Shown here one piece after another: positions 44,642-54,344 of a stretch of DNA of 64,000 nt. The stretch comes from Woeseia sp037968755 (GTDB lineage Bacteria; Pseudomonadota; Gammaproteobacteria; Steroidobacterales; Woeseiaceae), in assembly GCA_037968755.1 (NCBI GenBank), contig JBBKWB010000024.1, positions 21,671-85,670 on the forward strand, in the 5' to 3' direction. The notes under the pieces are model-generated. The model was not told where the DNA came from, searched no databases, and saw only the letters and a program-made list of their open reading frames with translations. The position numbers and the translations under genes were made by a program. How positions within the stretch are numbered: the first letter of the stretch is position 1; each line of letters opens with the position of its first letter.

Positions 44642-45175
44642 ATGCCAAGACGCTTTTTTCGCAAGTTCGCCCTGAAACGCCAGCATTTCCACGGCCACTG
44701 GTATCTCGCGCCGTTCGATCACCTGTTGCACGACCAGCGCCTTTGGGGCGTCCGCCGCCGCACCATCGTGCCGGCGTTCGCGCTCGGGCTGTTTATCGCC
44801 TTCCAGCCGTTTCCCGGGCACACCCTGATCGGCGCCCTGCTCGCCCTCGCATTCCGGATCAATATCCCGGTTGCAGCGCTGACGACATTTGTCAGCAACC
44901 CACTGACCATCGGCCCGATGTTCATATTCAGTTATCAACTGGGCCGACGCCTGCTGCGGCTGGAACCGCTGCCGCTCGACTTTGAATTGTCCTGGGGATG
45001 GCTCAGCAGCAGCTTCATTCACATCTGGCAGCCGCTGATGCTGGGCTGCGTGCTACTCGGCAGCCTGGCGGCATTGATCGGCTACGTTAGCCTCGACTTG
45101 CTGTGGCGGGCCTCCATCACCGATTACCTCGCCGCTCGCCGGGCGCGCAAGGATCGCGAGGACCCGGCAGAGTAA
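44642..45175 (+). CDS. DUF2062 membrane protein
   Basis: A 177-residue DUF2062 protein (PF09835). Landmarks are the basic N-terminus MPRRFFRKF, the RTIVPAFALGLFIAFQPFPGHTLIG segment and FVSNPLTIGPMF, with about three membrane helices and a basic C-terminal tail. Function is not established. It is divergent from comEC, as in many Gammaproteobacteria. Confidence 0.85.
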   Translation: MPRRFFRKFALKRQHFHGHWYLAPFDHLLHDQRLWGVRRRTIVPAFALGLFIAFQPFPGHTLIGALLALAFRINIPVAALTTFVSNPLTIGPMFIFSYQLGRRLLRLEPLPLDFELSWGWLSSSFIHIWQPLMLGCVLLGSLAALIGYVSLDLLWRASITDYLAARRARKDREDPAE

Positions 45176-45302
45176 TTGTGGCGCTTGTGCGCAAAGGGTG
45201 TGCCGCAATAGCTGGATCGCGCATTGCGTTCTCGAACACAGGACAGGATTACGTCCCGACCGCTCGAGCACGAAGAAGGCACGGCGCCTGCGTTGTGCAG
45301 AT

Positions 45303-45980
45303 CTACTCCTTAAGGAGCCCGTCTTCCAGGGTCAGGATTCGATCCATACGCGCCGCAATCTGATGATCATGGGTCACTATGATCAGGCTTGTTTGCAGCT
45401 CCTGATTTAACTCCAGCATCAACTTCAGCACCTGCTCTCCATTGCCCGCATCCAGATTTCCGGTGGGCTCATCGGCCAGCACCAGCGCAGGTTCGGTAAT
45501 CAGTGCCCGTGCAACCGCTGCACGCTGGCGTTCGCCACCTGACATCTCGCCTGGCTTGTGCGTCAACCTGCCGCCCAGACCAACCCTATCGAGCAAGGTC
45601 GCCGCTTGTGCCAGTGCCTCATCGCGCGGCATACGCCGGATCATCAGCGGCATCGCAACATTTTCTGCAGCGGTGAATTCCGGCAACAGATGATGAAACT
45701 GGTAGACGAAACCGAGGTACTTGTTACGCAACAGACCTTTCTCGCGCTCGCTGGTATGCGCGATCGTCTGGCCGCCCACGACCACGTCTCCGGACGTTGG
45801 CTCGTCAAGCCCGCCAAGGATTTGCAGCAACGTGGTCTTACCAGACCCCGATGAACCGATAATGGCCAGTCGCTCCGAGGGCGCTACTTCAAGATTCACG
45901 CCACTCAAAACTGTCAAGGTCGAACTGCCCTCGTTGAAGCTGCGTACGACGTCGCGACATACGAGTACCTTGTCACTCAT
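45303..45980 (-). CDS. lolD: Lipoprotein-releasing ABC transporter ATPase LolD
   Basis: A 225-residue ATPase with Walker A GSSGSGKTT, the family sequence LLPEFTAAENVAMPL, signature MSGGERQRAAVARAL, Walker B LVLADEPTGNLD and the H-loop IVTHD. This is the LolD/MacB group. It powers release of outer-membrane lipoproteins from the inner membrane. The ATG overlaps the upstream permease gene by 8 bp. It lies last, after two permease genes, unlike the lolC-lolD-lolE order of enterics. Confidence 0.92.
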   Translation of the reverse strand: MSDKVLVCRDVVRSFNEGSSTLTVLSGVNLEVAPSERLAIIGSSGSGKTTLLQILGGLDEPTSGDVVVGGQTIAHTSEREKGLLRNKYLGFVYQFHHLLPEFTAAENVAMPLMIRRMPRDEALAQAATLLDRVGLGGRLTHKPGEMSGGERQRAAVARALITEPALVLADEPTGNLDAGNGEQVLKLMLELNQELQTSLIIVTHDHQIAARMDRILTLEDGLLKE

Positions 45981-47220
45981 AACGCAACGCCTCCGCCGGC
46001 GAGGTGCGCGCGCCGCGCCAGGCAGGATACAGAGTCGACAACAGGGCCAGTAACAAGGCTATGCCGGAGACTTTCCATACATCCGGCCAGCGCAGGTCCG
46101 CCGGCAGATCACTGATGAAATACACATCGGCAGCAAGAAACTTGATGCCGAAGGTGGATTCAAAAAACGCCACGATGTTCTCCAGGTTGAGCGTTAGTAC
46201 GACACCAAGCAACAGTCCGGCAAGCGTCCCCGTGACGCCGATGACTGTGCCCTGGGTTATGAAAATACGCAGAATCTCGCCGGGCTGCGCGCCGATCGTG
46301 CGCAATATTGCGATATCGGATTGCTTGTCTTTAACCACCATGACCAGGGTGGAAACGATATTGAATGCGGCGACAGCGATAACCAGCAGCAGGATGACAA
46401 ACAAAATTGATTTCGTTATTTGAATTGAACGGAAGAAGTTTACGTGACGCCGCGTCCAGTCGCTGACCAGCACTCCGCCACCGGCTTCGAGGGCCACCTC
46501 GCGGACAATCTCTGGCGCGGCAAACAGGTCGGTAACCGCCAGGCGCAGGCCACTTACGTTGTCGCCAACACGGAACAAACGGCGCGCATCATCAAGATGC
46601 ACGAACGCGAGCCGCCGATCGAATTCGAACATGCCAACACGATAAATACCGCTGACCGTAAAGCGTTTGCTGCGCGGAATGATGCCAGCGGGCGTCACCG
46701 TACCCTCCGCCAGGGTCACGGTGACCTTGTCACCGAGCGCCACTTTCAGATGGGCCGCCAGCTCGCTACCCAGCACGATGTTGAATTTGCCTGCGGCAAG
46801 ACTCGCCAGCTCGCCTTCAATCACAACACCCGCAACCCCGGAAACCCGGTCTTCGAGCTGCGGATCGATGCCACGCAAGCCGGCACCGCTGAGCTGTTGC
46901 CCGGCGATCAGCATGCCCTGGCCATCAATGTAGGGTGCACTGGCTACGACGGCAGGATTGCCATCAGCCACTTCAGCGAAAAACTGCCAGTTACTGAGGC
47001 GGCGATCCGGCCCCTCGATGCTGGCATGCCCGGACATCGACAAGAGCCGGTCCTTCAGCTCGCGTTCAAAACCGTTGACCACGGACAGCACGATGATGAG
47101 CACGGCAACCGCAATGGCGATGCCGAGCATGGAGATCAGCGATATCAGCGACACGAAGCGATTGCTGCTCTTCGAGCGCACGTAGCGATTGCCGATCCAG
47201 AATTCGTACCAACCTTGCAT
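45973..47220 (-). CDS. LolC/LolE-family lipoprotein-releasing permease, second copy
   Basis: A 415-residue permease with helix 1 at about 24-48 (LISLISMLGIAIAVAVLIIVLSVVNGFE), a large periplasmic domain and three C-terminal helices within the FtsX-like domain (VILLLVIAVAAFNIVSTLVMVVKDKQSDIAILRT...). It should form a heterodimer with the adjacent permease and LolD. LolC and LolE cannot be told apart safely by eye. It starts 5 bp after the first permease gene stops. Confidence 0.88.
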   Translation of the reverse strand: MQGWYEFWIGNRYVRSKSSNRFVSLISLISMLGIAIAVAVLIIVLSVVNGFERELKDRLLSMSGHASIEGPDRRLSNWQFFAEVADGNPAVVASAPYIDGQGMLIAGQQLSGAGLRGIDPQLEDRVSGVAGVVIEGELASLAAGKFNIVLGSELAAHLKVALGDKVTVTLAEGTVTPAGIIPRSKRFTVSGIYRVGMFEFDRRLAFVHLDDARRLFRVGDNVSGLRLAVTDLFAAPEIVREVALEAGGGVLVSDWTRRHVNFFRSIQITKSILFVILLLVIAVAAFNIVSTLVMVVKDKQSDIAILRTIGAQPGEILRIFITQGTVIGVTGTLAGLLLGVVLTLNLENIVAFFESTFGIKFLAADVYFISDLPADLRWPDVWKVSGIALLLALLSTLYPAWRGARTSPAEALRYE

Positions 47221-47224
47221 CGTG

Positions 47225-48472
47225 CTACTCGTAGCGCAATGCGGCGGCAGGTTCGACCAGTGCCGCGCGCCGCGCCGGGTACAGTGTAGCCAGCGACGTC
47301 AGTACGAAAGCCGCAATGGCAATGGTCAGGACATCCGCCACTTCCAGCTCGGACGGGATGCGGGTGACGTAGTACACATCGCCCGGCATGATCTGGAAAC
47401 CGAAGAACGCTTCGAGCGCGGGAACGAGTGTTGGCACATAGAGTGCTAAGAGCACCCCAATACCGACGCCTGCCAATACGCCAATCCAGCCAATCAACGC
47501 GCCCTGGATAAAAAATACCCGAACCACGCCATTCGGTCCCATGCCCAGGGTGCGCAGGATCGCGATATCGCTGGTTTTGTCGGTGACCACCATGACGAGG
47601 CTCGCGACTATATTAAATGCGGCGACACCGATGATCAGCGACAGGATTAACGACATCATCATTTTCTCGATACGGATGGCGCGGAAGTAACTGGCATTTT
47701 CGATGGTCCAGTCCGAACTCCGGTAACCCGCGCCCAGCGCATCCCGTATGCTCGCCGCTATAACAGGCGCTGCCATGACTTCGTCGGCCAGGAAGCGCAC
47801 GGCGCTGACACTACCCTCGTCCAGCCCGGCGAGTCGAGCAGCATCGTCGCGATGCACGAGGGCCAGCCCGGTATCGTGTTCCTGCACGCCGGCATCGAAC
47901 ATGCCGACCATGATGAAACGTTCCAGCACGGGCTCGACCTGGCCGTTCGCGCGAGCACGCGGAATCAGTAGCACCACGTCGTCGCCGGTTTGCACGCCGA
48001 GATCCCAGGCCAGCAGGCGACCGAGAATGATGCCCTTCATGCCAGGCTGCAGTCGGCTCAGGCTGCCATCGACAAAGTTAATAGTGCGTCCGGAGACATC
48101 CTGTTCGGCGTCGGGGTCTACGCCGTCAATTTGCAGTGGCTGCAGTTCGCTGCCAGTGCGGATCATGCCTTCGATCTGGACTACCGGCGCCGCCGCGGAT
48201 ACGCCCGGCTGTTGCAGTGCCCGCTCGCGCACGGTCTGCCAGTTACGCAGCTCGCCGTCTTCAGCCGCTAGGTAACCGTGCGCCGTCATGCTCAGCAGGC
48301 GCCCACGCAGCTCGCTTTCAAAGCCGTTCATGACAGAAAGAATGACGATCAGCGCGGCCACGCCGAGCGCAATGCCGGCGACCGAAACCAGGGTAATAAA
48401 TGAAACGAAACGTGTGCGGCGTTTGGCGCGCAGGTAGCGCAACCCGACAAACAGTTCGACTGGAAGAATCAT
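47225..48472 (-). CDS. LolC/LolE-family lipoprotein-releasing permease, first copy
   Basis: A 415-residue paralogue of the next gene: GLRYLRAKRRTRFVSFITL, helix 1 (about 24-50), periplasmic domain, and an FtsX-like C-terminal domain with three helices and the KTSDIAILRTLGM cytoplasmic loop. ATG 48472 was chosen because the family motif begins within a few residues; an ATG at 48481 is equally possible, and the frame extends 37 codons upstream without similarity. It heads the permease-permease-ATPase operon. Confidence 0.88.
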   Translation of the reverse strand: MILPVELFVGLRYLRAKRRTRFVSFITLVSVAGIALGVAALIVILSVMNGFESELRGRLLSMTAHGYLAAEDGELRNWQTVRERALQQPGVSAAAPVVQIEGMIRTGSELQPLQIDGVDPDAEQDVSGRTINFVDGSLSRLQPGMKGIILGRLLAWDLGVQTGDDVVLLIPRARANGQVEPVLERFIMVGMFDAGVQEHDTGLALVHRDDAARLAGLDEGSVSAVRFLADEVMAAPVIAASIRDALGAGYRSSDWTIENASYFRAIRIEKMMMSLILSLIIGVAAFNIVASLVMVVTDKTSDIAILRTLGMGPNGVVRVFFIQGALIGWIGVLAGVGIGVLLALYVPTLVPALEAFFGFQIMPGDVYYVTRIPSELEVADVLTIAIAAFVLTSLATLYPARRAALVEPAAALRYE

Positions 48473-48658
48473 CGGCCGCATTAAACCACATTCATGCCTG
48501 ACCAGCGCCCCACAAGCGCTACAGTCAAAAGCCTCGCAAACTGTGAACCAGGTCCACGAGCAGCCGGGGCCCAGGGTGTACAAAACGTTCTAAGTCCCTG
48601 TTTTAGGTAATACGAGCCGATGCTATAGTCGAGGGCTCGATACGCGGAGAGTCCGATC

Positions 48659-48943
48659 ATGAGAAAAGTTCGCCTGCTGAGCCTCTGCCTGGTGGCAACG
48701 AGCCTGTTTGCTGTTGCCGAGGCCGATACCCTGCAAATGGGCGGCACGGACAATGCCGCACGCTTTGAAACGGCTGGCAAACCGGCCCGCGGTATGACCC
48801 AGTCACGTGTCGAAGCCGAATTTGGCACACCGGCAGCACGCCAGAGCGCCGTCGGCGATCCGCCGATCACCCGCTGGGATTACGCCAACTTTGCCGTTTT
48901 CTTCGAATACGACAAGGTGATTCACTCGGTCAGCAAACGCTAG
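48659..48943 (+). CDS. Small exported BamE/SmpA-like protein
   Basis: A 94-residue protein with a signal peptide (MRKVRLLSLCLVATSLFAVAEA) and a short domain with RGMTQSRVEAEFGTP, RWDYANFAVFFEYDKVIHSV. The G-M-x-x-x-x-V-x-x-x-x-G-x-P pattern followed by aromatic strands is the SmpA/OmlA (BamE-like) fold signature. There is no lipobox, so it is probably soluble in the periplasm. A rho-independent terminator follows 30 bp downstream. Specific function unknown. Confidence 0.75.
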   Translation: MRKVRLLSLCLVATSLFAVAEADTLQMGGTDNAARFETAGKPARGMTQSRVEAEFGTPAARQSAVGDPPITRWDYANFAVFFEYDKVIHSVSKR

Positions 48944-48975
48944 GCTGCACTACCCGCGCTTTCGCGCCAGATCCG

Positions 48976-49007
48976 AAAGGGCAGTGACATCGTCACTGCC
49001 CTTTTTT
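48976..49007 (+). terminator. Rho-independent terminator
   Basis: The stem GGGCAGTGAC (48979-48988) pairs with GTCACTGCCC (48992-49001) across a 3-nt loop; flanking AAA and a T6 run (49002-49007) complete a textbook terminator. It ends the small BamE-like gene just before mfd. Confidence 0.92.
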
Positions 49008-49067
49008 ATTGCCCTCTTCTGCACCTGTCCCTTTCTCCCCCGTATGCGATAATCGCCGGCCCCTTGC

Positions 49068-52000
49068 ATGTGTCCAGCGTCCCCCGTGCCCGATCGCCAA
49101 CTCCTTATACCCTCGTCCGCTTTGTCGCCATTACGCAATCTGGGTCGCCTGACTGGTGCCAGCACTGCGCTGGCGGCCGTAGAACTGGCCAAGGGATTGC
49201 AGCGCCCGCTCTTGCTGGTGGCGCCCGACGCACGCGAGGCCGACCGACTCGAGGCTGAAGTACGCTGGTTCGCCGGGGATTTGCCAGTGGCCCATTTTGT
49301 CGAATGGGAAACCTTGCCCTGGGATTCATTCTCGCCGCACCAGGACATTATTTCGCAACGCCTTGCTGTACTTGCCGGCTTGTCCCGCCAGGCAGCCGGC
49401 ATTCTCATTGTTTCGGCAGCCGTGTTGCTGCACCGGCTGCCGCCCAAGGACTACATAGCGGCGCGGACGCTGCATCTGCACGCCGGTGAAACCGTGGACC
49501 GCCAGGCCTTCATCGACGACTTGTCGGCCTCTGGTTACGTGCGTGTGCCACAGGTCGAGGAGCATGGCGAGTTTGCGGTTCGTGGCGCGTTGCTGGATGT
49601 CTTCCCGATGGGGTCGTCGCTGCCCTTGCGCATCGATTTCTTCGACGATGAAATTGACAGCCTGCGTGCATTCGACCCGGACACGCAGATGTCCGCAGAC
49701 AAGCTCACGGAGATCAACATTCTGCCGGCACGTGAGGTGCCACTCGACGACGCGGCGGTGAAGCTGTTTCGGCAACGTTACCGGGAACGCTTTGAAGGCC
49801 AGCCTTCGCAGTCGCGCGTCTATCGCGAAGTGTCCGACGGTATTTCGCACGGCGGCATCGAGTACTACCTGCCATTGTTCTTTGAAAGCACAGCGATACT
49901 CGCCGACTATCTGCACAACGACACGGTCATTCTCGCCCCGGCGGACCTCGATCAGTTACTGGAGCAGAATTTCGCTGAGATCGTTGAGCGCTATGAGCTT
50001 TGCAGACTGGATCCGGAACGCCCTATCCTCTCTCCTGAGGAAACATTCGTCTCGCCGACAGACGTCAGCTCAGTCCTGAACCGGTACCGGCAAATTGCTT
50101 TCAGCAACAACAAGCTCGCCGAAGCCGACAATGCACTGAACGCGCACACCCAACTGCCACCTGCAATGAAAATCGAGGCGCGCTTTGAAGACGCGGCCCG
50201 TTCCCTGATGCGTTTTTTGAACAGCTTCGACGGCCGGATTCTGTTTACTGCGGATTCTGCTGGTCGTCGCGAAAGCGTCAGCGACTTCCTGCGCGGACGC
50301 GACCAGCAGGTTACCCGCGTAGGTGGCTGGTCGGAATTCCTCGAAAGCAGTTCACGACTATGTGTCGCGGTCGCACCACTGGAAGATGGTGTGTTGCTGC
50401 CCACTGCTGGTGTAGCCATTGTCAGCGAACAGCAATTGTTCGGCGAGAAAGTCCGGCAACGAAACCGTCGGCGACGAGCGGAGCGCGATCCGGAAACCAT
50501 CATTCGCCAGCTCAACGATTTGCAAACAGGGTCGCCGGTCGTGCATGCCGAACATGGCGTGGGCCGGTACCTCGGCTTGATCACGCTGGAAGCCGGTGGC
50601 ACGAAGGGCGAGTTTCTGCACCTTGAGTACGCCGGCGGAGACAAGTTGTATGTTCCGGTGCAGGCACTGGACCTGATCTCCCGATATACCGGCGCCTCGC
50701 CTGAGAATGCGCCGCTGCACCGCCTCGGCAGTGACCAGTGGGCGAAGGCCAAAAAACGGGCTATCAACAAGATCCGCGATGTTGCTGCCGAATTGCTGGA
50801 CGTCTATGCGCGCCGCGCCGCGCGCCCGGGCCACGCGTTCAAGTGGGCAGAAGCGGATTACCGGGCATTCGAAAACGGCTTTCCGTTTGAACCGACGGAT
50901 GACCAGCAACAAACCATCGACGATGTCCTCGCCGACCTTGCCTCGCCACAACCGATGGATCGCGTTGTCTGTGGCGACGTCGGCTTCGGCAAGACCGAAG
51001 TTGCGTTGCGCGCCGCGTTTGCCGCGGTCCACGGTGGCAAGCAGGTTGCAATTCTCGTACCTACAACCTTGCTCGCGCAACAACACGGACAGACGTTCAG
51101 AGATCGCTTCGCAGACTGGCCGGTACGGGTCGAAGTCATGTCGCGATTTCGCAGCAACAAAGAAGTAAAAGCTGTCGTTGAAGGCATGCGTGACGGCCGC
51201 GTCGATATCGTCATTGGAACACACCGCCTTTTACAGCATGTAAAGGATTTCAAGAAGATTGGTCTCGTCATCATTGACGAAGAACATCGGTTTGGTGTGC
51301 GTCACAAGGAAACAATTAAATCCCTGCGCAGCGAAGTAGACATTCTCACACTGACGGCGACCCCGATTCCGCGCACACTGAACATGGCGCTCGGTGGCTT
51401 GCGCGAGATGTCACTGATCACAACGCCGCCTGCCGAGCGCCTGGCGGTCAAGACGTTTGTCAGCGAATGGAATGATGTGGTTATCCGTGAGGCATGCCTG
51501 CGCGAGATCAAACGCGGCGGACAAGTTTATTTTATTCATAACCGGGTTGATGACATTGCGCGCATCGGCGAGAGATTGTCGGCGCTCGTACCCGAAGCAA
51601 ATATCCGCGTAGGCCACGGCCAGATGCCGGAACGCGAACTGGAACAGGTGATGCTCGACTTCTATCATCGCCGCTTCAACGTACTGTTGTGCACTACCAT
51701 CATTGAGTCAGGCATCGACGTGCCGACAGCGAACACCATCATCATTAACCGGGCTGATCGCTTCGGCCTTGCGCAACTGCATCAACTGCGCGGTCGCGTA
51801 GGCCGCTCGCATCATCGTGCCTACGCTTACCTGATGGCACCGCCGAAGCGCAATATGACGGCCGATGCGCAGAAACGCCTGGAAGCCATCGATTCGCTCG
51901 AAGACCTGGGTTCCGGTTTCACCCTGGCCACCCACGACCTGGAGATTCGCGGAGCCGGTGAGTTGCTCGGCGACACCCAAAGCGGACAGATCCAGGAGAT

Positions 52001-52553
52001 CGGCTTCTCGCTTTATACGGAAATGTTAATGCGCGCAGTCGCTGCACTGCGTGAAGGTAAGATCGCCAATCTCGACAAGCCTCTGAATGCTGGCGTTGAA
52101 GTTAACCTGCACATACCTGCCCTGCTGCCGGATGATTACGTACCAGATGTCCATCTCCGCCTGATTCTTTACAAACGCATTGCCAGTGCTCGCGATGCCG
52201 ACGAGTTGCGTGCGCTGCAAGTGGAATTGATAGACCGATTCGGCCTGCTACCGCCCGCTGCCAAGAACCTTGTGCGCATTGCTGGCATACGCGCCAGCGC
52301 AGCACGCCTCGGTATTGAGAAAATCGACGCCGCCGAGAAAGGCGGTTATCTGCAATTTGGCGGCGATGCTGATGTCGACCCCGTCAAACTGGTTCAGCTA
52401 GTACAATCGAAGAGCCAGAGCTATCGAATGCGCGGCGCGGATCGGCTACAGTTTCGACAACCGCTGGTGGAGATCGAAGAACGCTTCGCTGCGGTAGAGT
52501 CACTTCTCGCTGAGCTGACACCGCGCATTACAGAACGCGCCGTAAGCGCATAA
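49068..52553 (+). CDS. mfd: Transcription-repair coupling factor Mfd
   Basis: A 1161-residue Mfd, full length. The N-terminal UvrB-like region (about 30-330) is followed by the RNA-polymerase-interacting domain with HAEHGVGRYLGL, then the RecG-like translocase with Walker A GDVGFGKTEVA, the DEEH box (VIIDEEHRFGVRHKE), TATPIPRTLNMAL and the HQLRGRVGRS helicase motif, and a C-terminal TRCF domain. It displaces stalled RNA polymerase and recruits UvrA. ATG 49068 lacks a clear ribosome-binding site; a GTG at about 49086 is an alternative. Confidence 0.96.
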   Translation: MCPASPVPDRQLLIPSSALSPLRNLGRLTGASTALAAVELAKGLQRPLLLVAPDAREADRLEAEVRWFAGDLPVAHFVEWETLPWDSFSPHQDIISQRLAVLAGLSRQAAGILIVSAAVLLHRLPPKDYIAARTLHLHAGETVDRQAFIDDLSASGYVRVPQVEEHGEFAVRGALLDVFPMGSSLPLRIDFFDDEIDSLRAFDPDTQMSADKLTEINILPAREVPLDDAAVKLFRQRYRERFEGQPSQSRVYREVSDGISHGGIEYYLPLFFESTAILADYLHNDTVILAPADLDQLLEQNFAEIVERYELCRLDPERPILSPEETFVSPTDVSSVLNRYRQIAFSNNKLAEADNALNAHTQLPPAMKIEARFEDAARSLMRFLNSFDGRILFTADSAGRRESVSDFLRGRDQQVTRVGGWSEFLESSSRLCVAVAPLEDGVLLPTAGVAIVSEQQLFGEKVRQRNRRRRAERDPETIIRQLNDLQTGSPVVHAEHGVGRYLGLITLEAGGTKGEFLHLEYAGGDKLYVPVQALDLISRYTGASPENAPLHRLGSDQWAKAKKRAINKIRDVAAELLDVYARRAARPGHAFKWAEADYRAFENGFPFEPTDDQQQTIDDVLADLASPQPMDRVVCGDVGFGKTEVALRAAFAAVHGGKQVAILVPTTLLAQQHGQTFRDRFADWPVRVEVMSRFRSNKEVKAVVEGMRDGRVDIVIGTHRLLQHVKDFKKIGLVIIDEEHRFGVRHKETIKSLRSEVDILTLTATPIPRTLNMALGGLREMSLITTPPAERLAVKTFVSEWNDVVIREACLREIKRGGQVYFIHNRVDDIARIGERLSALVPEANIRVGHGQMPERELEQVMLDFYHRRFNVLLCTTIIESGIDVPTANTIIINRADRFGLAQLHQLRGRVGRSHHRAYAYLMAPPKRNMTADAQKRLEAIDSLEDLGSGFTLATHDLEIRGAGELLGDTQSGQIQEIGFSLYTEMLMRAVAALREGKIANLDKPLNAGVEVNLHIPALLPDDYVPDVHLRLILYKRIASARDADELRALQVELIDRFGLLPPAAKNLVRIAGIRASAARLGIEKIDAAEKGGYLQFGGDADVDPVKLVQLVQSKSQSYRMRGADRLQFRQPLVEIEERFAAVESLLAELTPRITERAVSA

Positions 52554-52558
52554 CGACC

Positions 52559-53401
52559 ATGCACTACAGGATGCAAACCATGCGGACACAAACAGGACGA
52601 TATACCCGAGCCACAGTGCTCGCGCTGCTGTGTTCACTGGTCCTCACTGCAAATGCACAAACCGGTCCCGACGGCGCAATAGTTGAGCCGGAGATTCGAC
52701 GCTACACCGTTGAAGTTATCCTGTTTCGCTACAGCGATTCCGTGGCAACCGGTGATGAAGTATTTCCGCCCGATCCGCCGCCTGAACTGGAAGCATTGGG
52801 AGAATTGGGAGAATCGGATGGGCTGGATGCGCCTATCCCGGAATTCGGCGACCTGATACCGGTTCCAGATGACAGCGGCAACAGCGACGATGTCGACGCC
52901 GATGACACCATGTCACCCATCGATCGGGTTGCCCTGACGGTTCTGCCAAAAGAGCAACTGCAATTGCAGGACCTCTACGAGAAGTTGCAGCGCCTGGATG
53001 CGTACGAACCGGTGATGTGGGCGGGTTGGACTCAGGGTGTAGTGGAACGTGACCTGTCGCCGGAAATTGCTTTGCGCCGCATTGGTAACGCACCGCCGCA
53101 ATTTGACGGCACCTTGCAACTCTACCTGAGCCGCTTCCTGCATCTCGTCGTCAACCTGTCGATGACACCCGGACAATTGAACCAGCCCGATCCTGTACCG
53201 ACTTTCTCAGACCGTTTTGGCTCGCGCGACATGGGCATGCAAAGCGGCCTTGTGCATTTGCGGATTGACGAGGATCGCATCATGAAAAATGGCGACTTGC
53301 GCTATTTTGATCATCCCCGCTTTGGCCTGCTCGCCAAAGTGACCCGGATCGAAACCAGTGCGGCGCCGCTGGAAATCGACACGACGGTACCGGTCGAATA
53401 G
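52559..53401 (+). CDS. CsiV-family exported protein
   Basis: A 280-residue protein resembling the CsiV family (PF10972), proteins involved in cell-wall and division functions in Vibrio. The N-terminal signal peptide (ALLCSLVLTANA) is followed by RRYTVEVILFRY, a typical CsiV start, an acidic Asp/Pro/Gly linker (about 65-125) and a C-terminal domain with GTLQLYLSRFLHLVVNL and RYFDHPRFGLLAKVTRI. It follows mfd by 5 bp, an association known for csiV. The start is uncertain among three nearby ATGs. Confidence 0.8.
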   Translation: MHYRMQTMRTQTGRYTRATVLALLCSLVLTANAQTGPDGAIVEPEIRRYTVEVILFRYSDSVATGDEVFPPDPPPELEALGELGESDGLDAPIPEFGDLIPVPDDSGNSDDVDADDTMSPIDRVALTVLPKEQLQLQDLYEKLQRLDAYEPVMWAGWTQGVVERDLSPEIALRRIGNAPPQFDGTLQLYLSRFLHLVVNLSMTPGQLNQPDPVPTFSDRFGSRDMGMQSGLVHLRIDEDRIMKNGDLRYFDHPRFGLLAKVTRIETSAAPLEIDTTVPVE

Positions 53402-53404
53402 TTG

Positions 53405-54295
53405 TCAGGTGCTTAGCAGATCGGCCAGAAAAGCCTGTGCCTGATCAGCGCCGCCGTTGGCCGTGACCGCGGAAAAATTCGCGCTGATGGTCACATAACG
53501 TTCTTTGTTGGAGTGCGGGTGATGCAATTTCAGACCGCGCACCTCCTTGGCGATGATCTCAACTAGCCCGGCTGCCGCATCGGGCTCTGCGGCATGCAAC
53601 ATGACCAGCAATATGTCATCGTCTCCATGCTGGATACGCGCGGCCACGTCGCTGGCCCGACGCAGGCAACGACGAAGTGCCTGGGACACCCGCCGCAGGC
53701 AGGAGTCACTTGCATGGCGGCCGAAGACCCGCCGGTACGCGGCGAAATCATCGATTCGTAGTGCTATCAAGGCAAGCTGCCCTTTCTCGCGCGCAGCAAC
53801 GGCCCAGTCGTGTGCCAGCACATCCTGAAACGCAGCCTCATTAAGCAGTCCCGTCAGGGAATCATCACGCGACAGGTCGCGAATACGCCGACGTGCTCGC
53901 AGCAGTGCCTGGTGCGCCGCGCTGGCGTCGCCGCCGCCCGTCATGCTCGCGCTGTCGCGCCACGCCGCTGCATAGTAGCGGGCACTGTTTTCACCCTCGT
54001 CAATAATGGGTTTCAGAACAAGCAGCCAGTTGCGACCGCCAATCTCCAGCGGAATGCTGGATTCCTGACCCGAACGAATGGTCTCGCTGAGTTCACGAGC
54101 AGCATCGCGACCGTGCAGCGATTCGATGATGTCAGTAACCGGTTTCTTTACCAGCTCGCTGCAATCAGCCAGCGCTTCGAAGGCAGGGTTGCACAGGACC
54201 ACCGGCCAGTCCGTTTGATCGACTCGCGCAAGCAACAACGGCTCTGCGGTCGCGGCAATAAGCTGCGTCAGAACGCTGCGTTTTATGGCTGACAT
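53405..54295 (-). CDS. PAS-GGDEF protein with a degenerate GGDEF signature
   Basis: About 296 residues. An N-terminal PAS-like domain (about 14-115, PVVLCNPAFEALADCSE) and a short coiled segment (about 128-142) precede a GGDEF-family domain (DDSLTGLLNEAAFQDVL to the end). The active-site motif reads HGDDD (223-227) in place of GGDEF, so diguanylate cyclase activity is doubtful; it may bind GTP or act as a scaffold. No RxxD inhibitory site is evident before the motif. ATG 54295 is preferred over the frame's 15-codon extension. It follows the methylthioinosine phosphorylase-like gene on the same strand and converges with csiV. Confidence 0.8.
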   Translation of the reverse strand: MSAIKRSVLTQLIAATAEPLLLARVDQTDWPVVLCNPAFEALADCSELVKKPVTDIIESLHGRDAARELSETIRSGQESSIPLEIGGRNWLLVLKPIIDEGENSARYYAAAWRDSASMTGGGDASAAHQALLRARRRIRDLSRDDSLTGLLNEAAFQDVLAHDWAVAAREKGQLALIALRIDDFAAYRRVFGRHASDSCLRRVSQALRRCLRRASDVAARIQHGDDDILLVMLHAAEPDAAAGLVEIIAKEVRGLKLHHPHSNKERYVTISANFSAVTANGGADQAQAFLADLLST

Positions 54296-54344
54296 TGTGG
54301 CATCACTGCGTGCAAATCCTGCGATACGGCAGGCGGCCACTATC

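Noticed and set aside
50358..51224. Minus-strand open frame (288 codons) within mfd
   Set aside because: It lies wholly inside the conserved translocase region of mfd and has no family similarity.
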